From positions 2,294,001 through 2,358,000 of the forward strand of contig NC_070561.1 in the NCBI RefSeq assembly GCF_026914185.1: 64,000 bases of DNA, given 5' to 3'. A program made the position numbers and the translations under genes. The notes under the pieces were generated by a model. The model searched no databases. It saw only the letters and a list, made by a program, of their open reading frames with translations, and was not told the DNA's origin. This stretch comes from Puccinia triticina. Taxonomy: Eukaryota; Basidiomycota; Pucciniomycetes; Pucciniales; Pucciniaceae. Positions 12,641-23,689 of the stretch are shown here, in pieces (position 1 is the stretch's first letter; the number at the start of each line of letters is the position of its first letter).

Positions 12641-12690
12641 TGGTCCCCCGAGCCGGGATCGAACCAGCGACCTCAAGATTTACAGTCTCG
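12641..12690 (-). promoter_or_regulatory. Ty3-1 primer-binding site carrying 50 nt of tRNA-Tyr (anticodon GTA)
   Basis: The complement of 12641-12690 reads as a tRNA 3' portion. It has an anticodon stem CGAGA/TCTTG around loop CTGTAAA (anticodon GTA), variable loop AGGTC, T stem GCTGG/CCGGC around TTCGATC, acceptor strand TCGGGGG, discriminator A, and CCA. The anticodon arm closely resembles fungal tRNA-Tyr. A usual primer site is about 18 nt. Here the match runs to tRNA position 27 and includes the untemplated CCA but no tRNA-Tyr intron. Confidence 0.85.
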
Positions 12691-13276
12691 CACTGTGGTT
12701 TTGAGGCGTTTGGCGGTTATCAGTATCCTTTTCTTTTTTTTTATCCTTTCTCTCGATTTTTTTATCCACCCAAATCCACGAGGATTCCAGCCGAACGAAG
12801 ATTGGTTTGGTTCTCTCAACTATCCCGCACATCGGCGACCTTAAACAATTTCGAGCGATCGATCGTGTGGGCCTTTCTCTCCCCCCGAGCGGATTCCTTT
12901 GAGGCGCCAACGGTGCCTCAGAGCCGATCCTCCTCTGCGAACGATCTCGATCAACCGGTTTCCCCCCTTTGAGCAGATTCCTTTGAGGCGCTGACGGTGC
13001 CTCAGAGCCATCTCTCATCCCTCGCCACCCACCTCGTCTCAGGAGCTGCTCTAGTCCTTGTTTCATTGGATCGAGCCGTTTCAGGATCCGAATTCTCTTA
13101 TTTCTTTTCTCTTTTTATTTCTGGTGTTTCAGCGGCGGGGCATTAAGGGTATAGAAGTAAGTCCCCTCTAATTAGTAGCACCTCCGAAGCACTACTTTTT
13201 TGTCAAAGCATTATCGCCACCGCTGTGAGCCGCCCCTCTATTTCTGCTTGTTTCTCTCATCAGATTCGCGCTCAAG

Positions 13277-13990
13277 ATGGACGGCGTTACGGGAAATCCT
13301 CCTCGCGCGAGGATGGTCAAAATCAAACCTCAAAACAAGGCACTGAAGTTCTCGGGCTCGGAAGTCGAGCTGTTTCTGGATGACTACGAGCTAGCTGCGG
13401 AATTGGACGGCGCGTTGGATTACGACAAGGCTCGTCAGATCGGCTCGTTTGTTGAGGATGGGGAAACTCGGACTATCCTGGCGACGCTCGATGGCTATAA
13501 GCCGCCCGATTGGTCGAAGCTCAAAGCCGCTATGCTGAGCTACTGGGTTGATGTCGACAAGGCTCTGTTCACCGAGAGAGACATCACCAGCCTGGTCAAT
13601 ACGTGGGCGAAGAAAGGGGGCGTTTCGTCGGTATCGGACTATCACTCGTTCCGCAAGGCTTGGGACCCAATTCAAGCCTACCTGGTCTCGAAGAGTCATG
13701 TCGAATCGGCCGAAGAGCTTAAGAAGCCTTTCTATCAGGCGTTTTCGGAGGGTTTCCAGGGTCGTATTCGGGATCAGCTCATAAAAGAAAATACTCTGAT
13801 TGTGACACCCGATAATCGGGCTCGGTTGCCTTCTTTTAAGATTTTGCGAAGCGCAGTCGACACTGTCATGAAAGGACAGATATCTCTCACTTTCGAGGAC
13901 ACAAGAACGTCAGCCCCGGTGGCTTCTTTTCCAAGCCGCGAACGATGTGATGAAGAAGATGGGCGAGGATCAGCGCCCGAAGACAACTGA
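13277..13990 (+). pseudogene. Ty3-1 Gag, N-terminal part (frame slips at 13927-13930)
   Basis: Capsid-like Gag of the Ty3 retrotransposon type, starting MDGVTGNPP, rich in helices and charged residues. It shows the retrotransposon Gag fold pattern also seen in Ty3-B and Ty3-A (EVELFLDDYE, with WSKLKAAMLSYW later). At TCTTTTCC (13925-13932) natural protein sequence leaves this frame and continues one frame later as QAANDVMKKM. One extra T in the T-run is the simplest explanation. Ty3-B and Ty3-A have no shift here, which argues against a programmed site. Confidence 0.85.
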
Positions 13991-15575
13991 TTCCGCGCCT
14001 AAACCCGAGCCGTCTATGGAGGAACTCACCAAGCTTTTCAAAGCCTTCGAGCAGTACATGAAAGGAGAAGGTGGCAAGGTCTCGACGTCGACGGAGCGCC
14101 CACCGCTAGTGTGTTATCATTGTCATCGGGAGCGCCACGGAACGGCTCGATGCCCTGAGCTCCAAAAGGACAAGGAGGCGGGCCTCGTCGAGCAACGAGG
14201 TACAAATTTCTTCCTTCCAAATGGGGCCCTGATTCCCTTCGACCGCAGTCGCCCGATTCGGCATGTAGTCGCTTCTTATCAGCCCTCCTCCTCTTCTGGG
14301 CCACCCAGGCCATCGACACCCACTCGCCAATCATCTGCTGCCGCTACGACCGAGTACAAGGCAAGCTGTGGGTCGTTGCAGCCGTGGTACCCCCCAGCGG
14401 TATCGTCCCAGTCATTCGCAGGGGTTTATGAGTCCGATCCGGCCGGAAGGAAGCGCCACGAGGACGCACGACCATACAAGGCTCCTTTGGTACCAGCTAG
14501 TCAGTCGAAGCGCCCTCTTCGGAAGGTTCCGAGCGGGGTTGCCGATCCGCCGAGGGTCGAAGTAGAGGACGAACCTGAGCTGTTTGATCGCATCATGAAC
14601 GATTCGAATCCCGAACCCCCTCTCCCCAAGGAGGGGCCTGCAAGACCGGTCACTCCTCCTAAGAACGCTGGCTCACAGCCTAAGGTGAGGTTTGAGCGCG
14701 ACGTTAGCCGAGATCACCCAGACGCAGTGGATGGGTTCATCAAGAAGATCTTCGACCTGCCGGTTTCGACAACAGTGGCCGAGATTTGTTCTGTTTCGCC
14801 GGCGGTCTCTGATGGAGTCAAGAAATGGGTTTCTCGGCGTCGCGTGGAGGTTGGCTCTGAAGATTTGAAGGTTAACTCCGGAACGCTGGCGGAAGGGATC
14901 GACCCTGAGGGCGCTTTTGATCCAAATCTCTACTCATGTCCTCTTGGATATCTAAGCTGTAGCGTGGGCGATGGCGAAGCAATATCATCGCCCCTAGTGG
15001 ACTCGGGGTCTCAACTCAATTTGATCTCCGACGCCTTAGCGGTTAAGTTGAATCTTACACCTCGGGTTAATTTCAGTTCGGCGGTCTACGGAATCAATAA
15101 CCAGGCATGCGAATTGATTGGGATAGCGGAAGACGTTCCCATCCGAGTGGGACGCTCCATAGTGGGTTCCTGCCATTTTTGGATTACTCGGGCAAATGGG
15201 CCTTTCATCTTGGGCCGGCCCTTCCTGATGGATTTCAAAGCCACACTGATGTTCTCCCCGACCGCTGGGGAGCGGATCATCCTCCCGGATTCTAGCGGAC
15301 GAAACATTGAGGTAACACTCTGTCCGGTCGATAAAGGAAGGTGGGAGCGTGAGTTTCCCTCCCACGGTCGCAAGGGAGTGCTGGTCCATTGTGGTCGCCT
15401 CTGCGAGGACTCCGAGGAGGACCCGCATTTTTTATCAGGGGCGTCGATCCACTCGCCGGCGGTCTTAATGTGGGGCCTCGATGTCCGACCGGCGGATCGA
15501 CCCCTGCCCAAGAGGCCCATTCCCCTTTCTCTTATTCTGTCCCCTCTATATCCGTTTCACCTCAAGATTCAATAA
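13931..15575 (+). CDS. Ty3-1 Gag C-terminus and protease
   Basis: Continues Gag after the slip. It has a CCHC zinc knuckle at about 14114-14155 (CYHCHRERHGTARC, spacing C-x2-C-x4-H-x4-C) for RNA binding. A long Ser/Pro-rich linker follows, then an aspartic protease with DSGS near 15003 and the ILGRPFLMD flap/psi-loop region near 15208. The frame ends at 15575 after passing the -1 shift site at 15428. Protease and Gag share one frame, as in Ty3-A and Ty3-B. Confidence 0.88.
15428..15434 (+). promoter_or_regulatory. Predicted -1 ribosomal frameshift site TTTTTTA (Ty3-1)
   Basis: In the Gag-protease frame the codons are CAT TTT TTA, giving the canonical X XXY YYZ heptamer T TTT TTA. A -1 slip here enters the RT-RNaseH-integrase frame directly. 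The same heptamer occurs at the equivalent junction of Ty3-B, and a shorter T-run in Ty3-A. Confidence 0.75.
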
Positions 15576-18500
15576 CGAAACACCAAATCCAAAAACATCA
15601 AGAAACTCCAGAAAACGCCAAAAATATTTTTTCGACTCGCTTCAATTCACCGTCTCCACTTCTCTTCAAACCATTTTCTCCCGATCCCTCAAAAATGACC
15701 CGGCGGCTTCGCGAGGAGGCCAGCGCGGCGGAAGGTGTACAACATGGGTGTACCGCGGGGGCACAAAGTTTGAAAGTAAGTCCCCTCCAAGTATGCACCT
15801 CCTGGGTAGATGCTACCGCGATTTCAAAGACAACACCTTGGGCCACACTCGTGAGCGATTCGTCAGTTTTGTGTTCTTCTTCTTTTCCATGTGGACCTTC
15901 ATCCCACCCAATACCCCTCGCCACTGAGGAATTTACTCCTTCTTCAACCTTGCATCAATTTCACACATCTAGGGAGCAAGACGTTTCATCTCAAGATACT
16001 GGTTTCACGCTCCGCAACGAGGATAAACTAGTTTCGTCCTCCATAACCCTCCGCAATGAGGTTAAACTAGGCCTGTCTGCAAGGACCCTCCGCAATGAGG
16101 CTAAACTTCCGAGCCTCTGCGACGAGGATAAACTAAAGACCCTCCGCAATGAGGTGAAACTATTTTCTTCAAATACGGACGTTTGGGTGAATGAGGTGGA
16201 AGAACCTGAGTTGCGGAGGGATCGGAGACTAAAAGTAAGTTCTCTCCGATTATGCACCTCCGGGCATGATGCTCCAAACTTTGTCGAAGCTCTACCTCGC
16301 GCCACTGTTGTGAGCCGCTCTCCGCCTTCCGGATTTTCTTACGCAGATAAGGCCCCTTTCAAGGGTTTCTTGGAACTTCGGACGTGGGTGTTGCTCCAGT
16401 ATGGTCTCGGCAGTCAGTCTCAAAAGGTGCTGTTGGATGCCTGGAAAGCGGGTGAGTATGTGGTCTTTGCCGCCAAGTACAAGCCAGTCTCGAGGAAGAT
16501 CAAACCCGTCAATCAGCCAATGCCACAGGGTCTAAATCCCCCCCTCCGTCGACCCCCTCTTTCCCACGATCCTTATTGGCCCTTGCCCCGCTTTTTGCCG
16601 GGCCCATTTCGCCCCAAAGGCCGCGTCACGGAGGAACGGCTTCAGGTGGTAAATTTTGGTCCGGACGGCTGGCTTTGGCCGGACGAATTGAATCTCATCA
16701 AGAATGTGCTAGCCGAGCGTAACCAGTCCATCGCCTTTGACGAGTCTGAGCGTGGACTGCTGAAGGATTCATATGGCCTCCCTTACATCATCCCGGTCAT
16801 CGAACACAAACCCTGGCAGAAGAAGCGTATCCCTATACCTGCCGCTAAGCTAGACGAATACACCAGGATCCTTAGAGAGCGAGTCCGCAACGGCTTGTAC
16901 GAGCAATCCACCTCGTCGTATTCAAGCCCTGTGTTCTGTGTCCTTAAGTCAAACGGGAAGCTCAGGATTGTCCATGATCTTCAACCTCTGAAAAAAGTCA
17001 CCGTGAAGGACGCCGGAGTTCCTCTGGCTACCAAAGATTTTGTTGAGTCATTCTTGGGTCGCGTTTGCTATGGACTCGGGGACATCTTGGGCGGTTACAA
17101 TGAGCGCGCCCTCAACCCAATTTCGCGCCCTTTGACGACATTCAATACCCCTCTTGGCAGATTTCAGCTGACGCGCCTCCCGCAGGGCGCCACCAACTCT
17201 GTCGCTGTTTACCAAGCGCAGATGATGTGGGTCCTGCAGGAAGAGATCCCGGATCACGCTGGCGTTTTCATCGATGATGGGGGCATCAAGGGCCTGGCTT
17301 CTGATTACAATAACAAGGCGCTGTCATGGCATCCAGGAGTACGGCGTTTCGTGTGGGAATATGCAATCACGCTGGAGCGCGTTCTCTTCCGGATCAAGGA
17401 GGCCGGGCTGACAGTGTCCGCCACAAAACTGGCAGCCTGCGTTCCCGCCCTGGAAATTGTGGGTCACATCGTGTGCAAGGAGGGCTGGCGGATGGCTAAG
17501 AATAAGATCAACAAAATCTTAAGTTGGCCAACACCCTTGGACGCAACTGAAGTTCGCGGATTCCTTGGGGTGGTGGTGTACGTGCGGATTTTCATTCCAT
17601 CTCTTTCTCAAATTTGTGTTCCTCTGCGTCGACTGACTCGCAAGGATGCGCAATTCGTCTGGACCGAGGATTGTGAGATCGCGTTCCAGCAACTCAAAAC
17701 ACTCGTGGGGAGGGACATCGTGTTGAAGAAGGTGGCGTACGGACCCGACGCAGGAAAGCTCGAACTCGCTGTTGATTCCAGCTACCATGCTGCAGGGGCC
17801 GTTCTTACTCAACAAGATGACAGCGGCGTTGACCGACCGGCCCTCTACGAATCTCTGCTGTTCTCCGACGTTGAATCGCGCTATTCCCAGCCTAAACTGG
17901 AGCTTTGCGGCGTTGCTCGGATTCTCAAGAAGCTGCAGATTGTTTTGTGGGGGCAGCACTTCAAGCTTCTCGTCGACGCGCAGTCCCTCGTGCAGATGAT
18001 CAACGCGCCTAGTCTACCCAACACCCCGATGACGCGCTGGGTGTCCTTTATTCATCTTTTCTCTTTCGACATTTTTCACCGCCCGGGCAAATCTTTTACC
18101 ATGCCGGACGGACTGTCTCGAAGACCTCAAGGCGACGGCAATTCCAACCCACCTTTGTCAGAGTTTGACGAGGAGGAACCTGTCATCCGGCCTATGTCGA
18201 CTTTCTCGGTTGTTGCGTCGCCGCCTTACAAAGGTTTTCAAGAAGGCTTCTGGCGGCAGTTGGAAGACTATCTAAAGACGTTGGCGCGCCCCATTGGGAT
18301 GGATGCGGCGGCGTTTCAGGCGTTGAGGAGGAAAGCTTCCAATTTCTTTGTTCAGGCGGGGCGACTCATGAAGAGAGGCAGCCCGCTACCTAGGATCGTG
18401 ATCACCATCCCGAGCATGCAGGACAATGTTCTTCAGCGTCTGCACAAAGACCTTGGCCATCGAGGTACGACTGAGACTTATCGCCGGGTCGCCGACCGCT

Positions 18501-19504
18501 TTTGGTGGCCGGCTTTAAAAAAATCCGTTCATCTGTGGTGCCGCAGTTGCGAGGCCTGCCAGAAGAGAGGTTTGCGGCGGCCGATGGAAATGCGCTACCC
18601 AACTGGTGAAGACACTATATTCGGACGAGTCTCAATGGACATCGTACACATCAAGGCGAGCGGGGCAAAATATCTCATTGTCGCGCGTGATGATTTCTCG
18701 GGCTGGGTAGAGGCCAAATTTCTCAACAACATCACTTCGGAGGCTGTCGCCGCCTTTCTGCAGGAGCACTGGACCATGCGGTATGGACTGGCGCGTGCTT
18801 ACTCGACCAACGGCGGTTCAAAATTCGGCGGCGCCTTGGCAGAGATGCTGAGGTCTTTGCCGGGGCAACATCGGGTTTCAACTCCTTATTATCCGGAGGC
18901 TCAGGGAATGGTGGAGCGCGGTCATGCTCCTCTGAAAGCAGCTCTCGTTAAATTGGCGGGCGAGTCAGGGAAAAATTGTCGGAAATTTCTCCCGCTCGTG
19001 TTGTTTGCTGACCGCATCTCAACCAAGCGTTCAACGGGCTATTCTCCTTATGAGTTGGTCTTTGGTCAGCGGGCAGCTCTTCCAATTGATCTGGATATCA
19101 ATTCGTTCCTTGGGGTTGATTGGGAGGAGGTCCGTAGTACCTCCGACCTACTAGCGGCCCGTTCTCAAAAACTGGAGCGCAGTGAGGATTCTTGGCAGCT
19201 TGCTCATCAACGGATGATGAAATCTCGGGCGGATGCCATTCGCTACTGGCAAGAGAAGAACCCCGAACGGTTGCGCGATCCCCTCTCGCCGGGCACTTTG
19301 GTTCTGGCCTACAATCGGTCGCTCGAGGTTCAATGGGGGCAGCTCTTTGCTCACAAGTGGAACGGGCCTTACCGGATCGTCACGCAAGTCCAGGGCGGCT
19401 CATATGTCTTGGCCGAGCTTGATGGGACTGAGCTTAAGCGGCGATTTGCTGCGGATCAAGTCAAGGAATATTTTCCTCGTGGGGGCATTGGTAACTCAAA
19501 GTAA
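15432..19504 (+). CDS. Ty3-1 Pol: reverse transcriptase, RNase H, integrase
   Basis: Read by -1 shift from the protease frame; about 1357 residues, unbroken. A low-complexity N-terminal part (15432-16480) holds two copies of a 30-residue motif and five TLRNEVKL-type repeats. RT follows from about 16500, with TRLPQGATNS near 17175 and the polymerase motif FIDDGG at about 17266. RNase H begins near 17750 (AVDSSYHAAG). Integrase has the HHCC region GHRGTTETYRR with CRSCEACQKR, then the DDE core: MDIVHIK near 18640, then STNGGSKF near 18805 where an Asp is expected, then the Glu of MVERGH near 18910. A GPY/F-type C-terminal module (NGPYRI) follows, with no chromodomain. The Asp-to-Asn change at the second DDE position should abolish integration. 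Confidence 0.93.
16005..16165 (+). repeat. Tandem TLRNExKL peptide repeat in Ty3-1 Pol
   Basis: Five imperfect copies of an eight-residue motif (TLRNEDKL, TLRNEVKL, TLRNEAKL, LCDEDKL, TLRNEVKL) with variable spacers, coded by repeated CTCCGCAAYGAGG. Not found in Ty3-A or Ty3-B, so it is specific to this lineage. Confidence 0.85.
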
Positions 19505-19654
19505 GTTCCCCCTCCTCGGTATGCACCTCGGGTATCTACTACCGCATTTGTCGTAAGCTCTACTTTAGCCACTGTCGTGAGCCATGCGCGGGACCCGTTT
19601 GCTTTTCTTCTTTCAGTTTACGGCGAGGAACGGGGCAGTCTAGGGACAGACTGT

Positions 19655-19668
19655 AAATGGTGGGGTGA
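19655..19668 (+). promoter_or_regulatory. Ty3-1 polypurine tract
   Basis: Purine-rich AATGGTGGGGTGA abuts the 3' LTR start TGTGG at 19669. The same TGGGG-type tract precedes the 3' LTRs of Ty3-A and Ty3-B and would prime plus-strand DNA synthesis. Confidence 0.7.
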
Positions 19669-20461
19669 TGTGGTGGCCAAAACGGTAGTCAGCTTCAAAT
19701 TTCAAGATCAGCCCTCAAGATCCTCAAGATCAAGACTCAAGCTTCAAGATCTTCAAGGCTCAAGATTCAAATACCAAGATTCTCTCAGATCCTCCTTCTC
19801 CCTTTTCTCCCACTCTCCTCATTCTCACTTCCCCTTCCTTCCCCTTCTTCTATTTCTTGGTCCTAACACAGATCTGTCTGTGGGTTTATTCCTAGTTGTT
19901 GTCTTTTGCTGGTTTTTGTTTCTTCCTTGTCTTTTGTCATGTTTATTTCCATTTCTCCTGGTTCCTCTCTTATTTCTTATGGTTCTTGTTGGTTTCATGC
20001 TTTTATCTCTTGGTTCTATTTCTCTGCCTTTCTCCTCTTTGTGTTGTTTTTTTTCTTCCTTTTTTTCTGTTGTCTGTTGTGTGTGCGCGCGCATGGCGCG
20101 CGAGGAGAGGATGACATGCTTGTGACAGGCCTCCAGGAATCCAAGTTCCGGGCGAACTTGGAGGATAGGAGGCCACAGCACCTGTTCTGATCCAAGTCAG
20201 GGGTTATCAATTCATCGATCTTTTCCGAGTCCCAAGTCCCAGAGTCCCCCTTCCAGAGTCCATTCCCCATCAAGAATCCTATCAACAAAAACCAACCGCC
20301 GCCGAGGATCCAACCCCCGGCAAAACAAATCAAAACCACTTCCACTACGCTATCCATTCGAATCCCCTACGACTCATCCCGACCATCCGTGAGGGCAGCT
20401 CCCAGAGCACCTTTTCCCCTCCCAGAACTGCCGCCGGCCTAGCACCAGACGGAGCTCCATA
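19669..20461 (+). repeat. Ty3-1 3' LTR
   Basis: 793 bp, the same length as the 5' LTR, followed at 20462 by CCGT and the remainder of MITE-3. Confidence 0.95.
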
Positions 20462-21522
20462 CCGTTTGGCACCAATATAATCAGTGAAATAATCACGAGT
20501 AATATAATCTGTGACATGCTGATTATTACACCTGAAATAAAAATTAAATTAATATATTGCTAGCGTTTGTCAGTACATGCAGAATAATTATTATGTACAC
20601 TTCACCCCAGTCCGACGCAGATTGTACACCTTTGGGATGACCATTCCAAAAAGTCATCCCTGCCAGGAACTTCTTCCTCTTGATGACCGCTCAACCGGTT
20701 GTCAAAAACAAAAACAGGAAACTTGACCTCTTTAAACTGGTCTCTAGTGGATTTCACCCTTTCGATGACCGGTCAACTGGTCATCAAAAGGTTGAAGTCC
20801 TCTTGATTGATCTCAATGACCGTTCAACAAGATCAACCGGTCGATCTCTGTGACCAGTCAAACAAGCCATCAAGAGGCTTTGGGATGGCCTGTTCTAACG
20901 GTCATCCAGAGGAACCCAACCTCTTGATGACCGGTTGACTGGTCATCAAGAAGGAATATACAACACCTGGATGACTTGTGTGACCCGTCATCTATTAGAA
21001 GGTGTATGTATCCTCCTTCTCAATGACCGGTCAACTGGTCATCGAGATCATCGAGAGGTGGTGTACACATTGAGAACCGGTCAATCCTCTCCATGACCGG
21101 TGGAGAGGGTGTATGATATGTATGTGTGTGCCGGGTCTGAGCTGCCGATATATCGAGGGGTAGTAATGTAATTACAGGAAATTGGATATATCGCTCTGCC
21201 AAACACCATTGGTATTTCACCGATATAATCTGTGAAATATATTGCTGATTATATTGGTGCCAAACAGGGCCTAATGTTAAACTGTGACCAGATACAATGA
21301 AGATCTGATGGGGGAAAAACAGAATGGGCCAATTAAAGGCTCTAAATTTATAGTGAGGGTACAACAGGTGGTTCAGAGACAAAGACAAAGATGAGAAACA
21401 GGGTACAAAAGCCTCCAACAAGGGCGCAAGGCAAAAATCCAACAAGGCATCTACTACATGGGTTGGGATGAAATAAGAGGAAACAATAACCATGGCACAT
21501 CAGCCGCCATGCATCTGAGAAA

Positions 21523-21636
21523 GAGTTACACCTTGATGGAATATAGAGGAGTAAAATGTAGTGAAAACTCAGGGTCTTAGAGTTACGCCTTGATGGAATA
21601 TAGAGGAGTAAAATATAGTGAAAACTCAGGGTCTTG
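21523..21636. repeat. 57-bp tandem duplication
   Basis: Two adjacent copies, starting GAGTTACRCCTTGATGG at 21523 and 21580, differing at two sites by eye. Lies in the right half of the split solo LTR. Confidence 0.85.
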
Positions 21637-21883
21637 CCTAATAGTCCGGCTCTGTTTGATGGTGGACTTTCTCCAACTTTGAACCTGATTTTGTAAATAT
21701 TTCATTACACATTGTGGAGGGCCAGAAGGGTTTGAGGTGCCTGTAGGAGTGGTGCTAGGCTGTTATGAAGTGTATGTGGGTGCTGATTACGTGTAACAGA
21801 GTAATTTCTAGAGGGTGTTGGTGCTGATTCCTTAACAATAGGTGGCTGAGTGATGTGATAAAGTTATGATTAGGCTCACCACA

Positions 21884-23689
21884 CCGGGGAAAAATGCTAT
21901 CACACCCCTCAGAGCCCTTAAAATGGCTTTCTTGAAACACTTGTAGGAACCTCAATAATGTCACTTTTGACATAGTTTTTTTTGGAAATCATAGGCAAGA
22001 AGGTAGGCTCCACTTCATTTTGATTCCTGGTTCAGATGCTCAGTTGTAGGTACTACAGGATCTTGAAATCAAAATACAACAAAATAAAATAAAAACCACA
22101 GTCTTCTAAGGCCACAACCCCAAATTTACACATAATTCTCTTCTTTGGAGATTCTTCACGCCTCCTCAGAGAGGCTTAGTTAAGCTCAATTTATGTTGAA
22201 CCAGATGATAAGCGAAACAGGGACTGGAGACAGCGGGCACGAGCGCCGGCAAGTGGTGATGATGTGGAAGGATAAATTTCGCATCAGACATAGAGAAAGA
22301 AAGGAAAGATAGAAAGAGAAGAAAGAAGGAGGAAAAGAGAAGTGATAACTATACCTGGAGACAGCGGGCACAAGGCGCCGGCAAGTGGTGATGATGTGGA
22401 AGGATGAAGAAAGAGTCCTTCCACACCTGTCACCCACTGCCTCAGGTAGACTAACTACATGCTGTGACATCTGAGTGAAATGTGGAGAACATGTATGTAG
22501 CACACAACAAAAGAAAACATAAGATGAAAGAAACCAAAACTGTAATCTTAACACCAGATCAAGGTTCCCCAGGGACTAAATAGCGCAGGGTGCAGTTGGG
22601 CCAGTGTCCTGGGGCCGGATACCTTTGGTCCACTCCACTCCAGCTCAAGGACCTTGATGGAGGACTTCCCATCAATTTTGAATAAATCTGGAACTTCAGA
22701 TTTCACAAGGAAATCTGAACTTTGGAACTCTGGATCACTTCAGGGATCTTTGGGGACCTAGATTTCCCTGTGAAATCTGAAAGGAGGCCTTCTTTTCTAT
22801 AGGCTTATTCTTCTTTGGGCTTGGAGTGAATTTCTGATGAGAATCTTTATTGGTATTTGTGGTGGAGAAGCAGTTTGAAAATGGGTAGGTTGGCATTTCA
22901 AGTGGTGTGGGCTGCAGAAATTTCCAAGATGGTTGGTACCCATTCTTAGATCACCGGGGGCCACTGGCCAGGGGGGCCGCATGTCACATGGATGTTAGCT
23001 CAGCTTGGCCATGGCGGCCCTGGGGGCCCACACTCCTTTAATACTCAGTGGCACACAGTTACTCTGTCTAGTTCAACACCAGGTAGAGGTATTGTTAATT
23101 TCTATTGTTTTAATTTTTCAGCGCTGGTAGGGTTCCAGAAGCCTAGACTAACCCGGAAGTTTGCTTACACTGCTTCCCAAGCTAGCCAAGTGAGGGTCAG
23201 CAGTAAGGTTCCTCTCCCTGGAAGATGAGCTCGGGGCCTCAGCTTAAAATAAAGACAAGGAAGGAGCTGCGGCACTTGGATTTGGGGCGGAGGGAAAGAA
23301 AACCTTTACAAAAACAAAAGATCTTGCCATAAGGGTGAGGGGGTATGACCTCAGACCCAACTCTGAAGTGAGCTTGAGCCTTGTGGGGTATCCAACATTT
23401 ATTTTCAATTTCCTTGAATGGGTAGGCATAGGAATAGTTTCATTGCTAGTTGGTTAGACAGGAGCAGTGGTGGCCCAACAACGGTCTAGATATTCCATTA
23501 GAGATATGACATTGGCATTTTCCTGTGGGGAGTAAAAATAGCAATTGGGTATCTGGTACCTGTTTGGCAGGTATTGCCACACCTTCCATGCACCCACCAG
23601 GCACTAGAGATGGCTCCTCCGCACCCGGGTACCCCCAGCCTGTTTTGACTGAATCCTGAAATCTGCGCCTGCATCTGCACTCATTGGAT
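21884..23689. other. Non-coding stretch with small duplications
   Basis: No convincing gene on either strand. A segment starting CTGGAGACAGCGGGCAC occurs twice (about 22222 and 22359, each about 55 bp), separated by an AGAAAGAAAG purine-rich stretch. A GGTACC/ACCCGGG-rich zone at 23550-23690 resembles 26140-26250 inverted and probably marks the left end of the foldback block that follows. Confidence 0.5.

Larger units (their letters stand above)
13154..19593 (+). repeat. About 85-bp internal repeat, four dispersed copies in Ty3-1
   Basis: Copies at about 13154-13232 (leader), 15772-15857 and 16231-16318 (inside pol before RT), and 19498-19593 (across and after the pol stop). The shared skeleton is AAGTAAGTCCCC, then TGCACCTC, then GCCACTGT and GTGAGC. 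The two middle copies are translated as KVSPLQVCTS...ATLVS and KVSSLRLCTS...ATVVS. Two further copies lie in the same pre-RT position of Ty3-A (43236-43312, 43416-43493). The function is unknown; each copy contains a GTAAGT-like splice-donor string. Confidence 0.75.
11846..20461 (+). mobile_element. Ty3-1, complete Ty3/gypsy LTR retrotransposon (8616 bp)
   Basis: Two 793-bp LTRs flank a tRNA-Tyr primer site, a leader, gag, protease, and RT-RNaseH-integrase, with a 4-bp CCGT duplication (11842-11845 and 20462-20465). Removing the element restores a normal MITE terminal repeat, which confirms the ends. By eye the LTRs differ at about 11 sites (about 1.4 percent, mostly transitions), so the insertion is fairly recent. 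The leader (12740-13276) has two copies of a 39-bp unit containing CCTTTGAGGCG and GTGCCTCAGAGCC. The element has no internal nonsense codon. It does have a frame slip in gag, and Asn at the integrase second catalytic Asp, so it is probably inactive. Confidence 0.95.
11838..21271. mobile_element. MITE-3, second copy of the MITE-1 family, split by Ty3-1
   Basis: TAA duplications at 11835-11837 and 21272-21274. Only the first eight bases of the left terminal repeat (GGCCCCGT) precede Ty3-1. The rest (20462-21271) is about 95 percent like MITE-1 by eye, read in the opposite orientation, with the same GACCGGTC-rich core and the same outer ends. Confidence 0.86.
11588..21883 (-). mobile_element. 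Solo LTR of a Ty3 family, split by MITE-3 and Ty3-1
   Basis: The left piece (11588-11837) begins TGTGGAACTACTC, like the U5 end of the Ty3-B LTR on the minus strand. The right piece (21272-21883) ends GGCTCACCACA, the complement of the TGTGGTG U3 start seen in the other Ty3 LTRs. Together they make about 860 bp. The 4-bp flanks are CCGT (11584-11587) and CCGG (21884-21887), one mismatch. The gap is filled by MITE-3, which contains Ty3-1. Confidence 0.6.

Noticed and set aside
12641..12690. A tRNA-Tyr gene
   Set aside because: The D arm and 5' acceptor half are missing and CCA is encoded, so it is a copied primer, not a gene.
13925..13932. Programmed +1 frameshift inside Ty3-1 Gag
   Set aside because: Ty3-A and Ty3-B have no frame change at this position; one inserted T in a T-run explains it.
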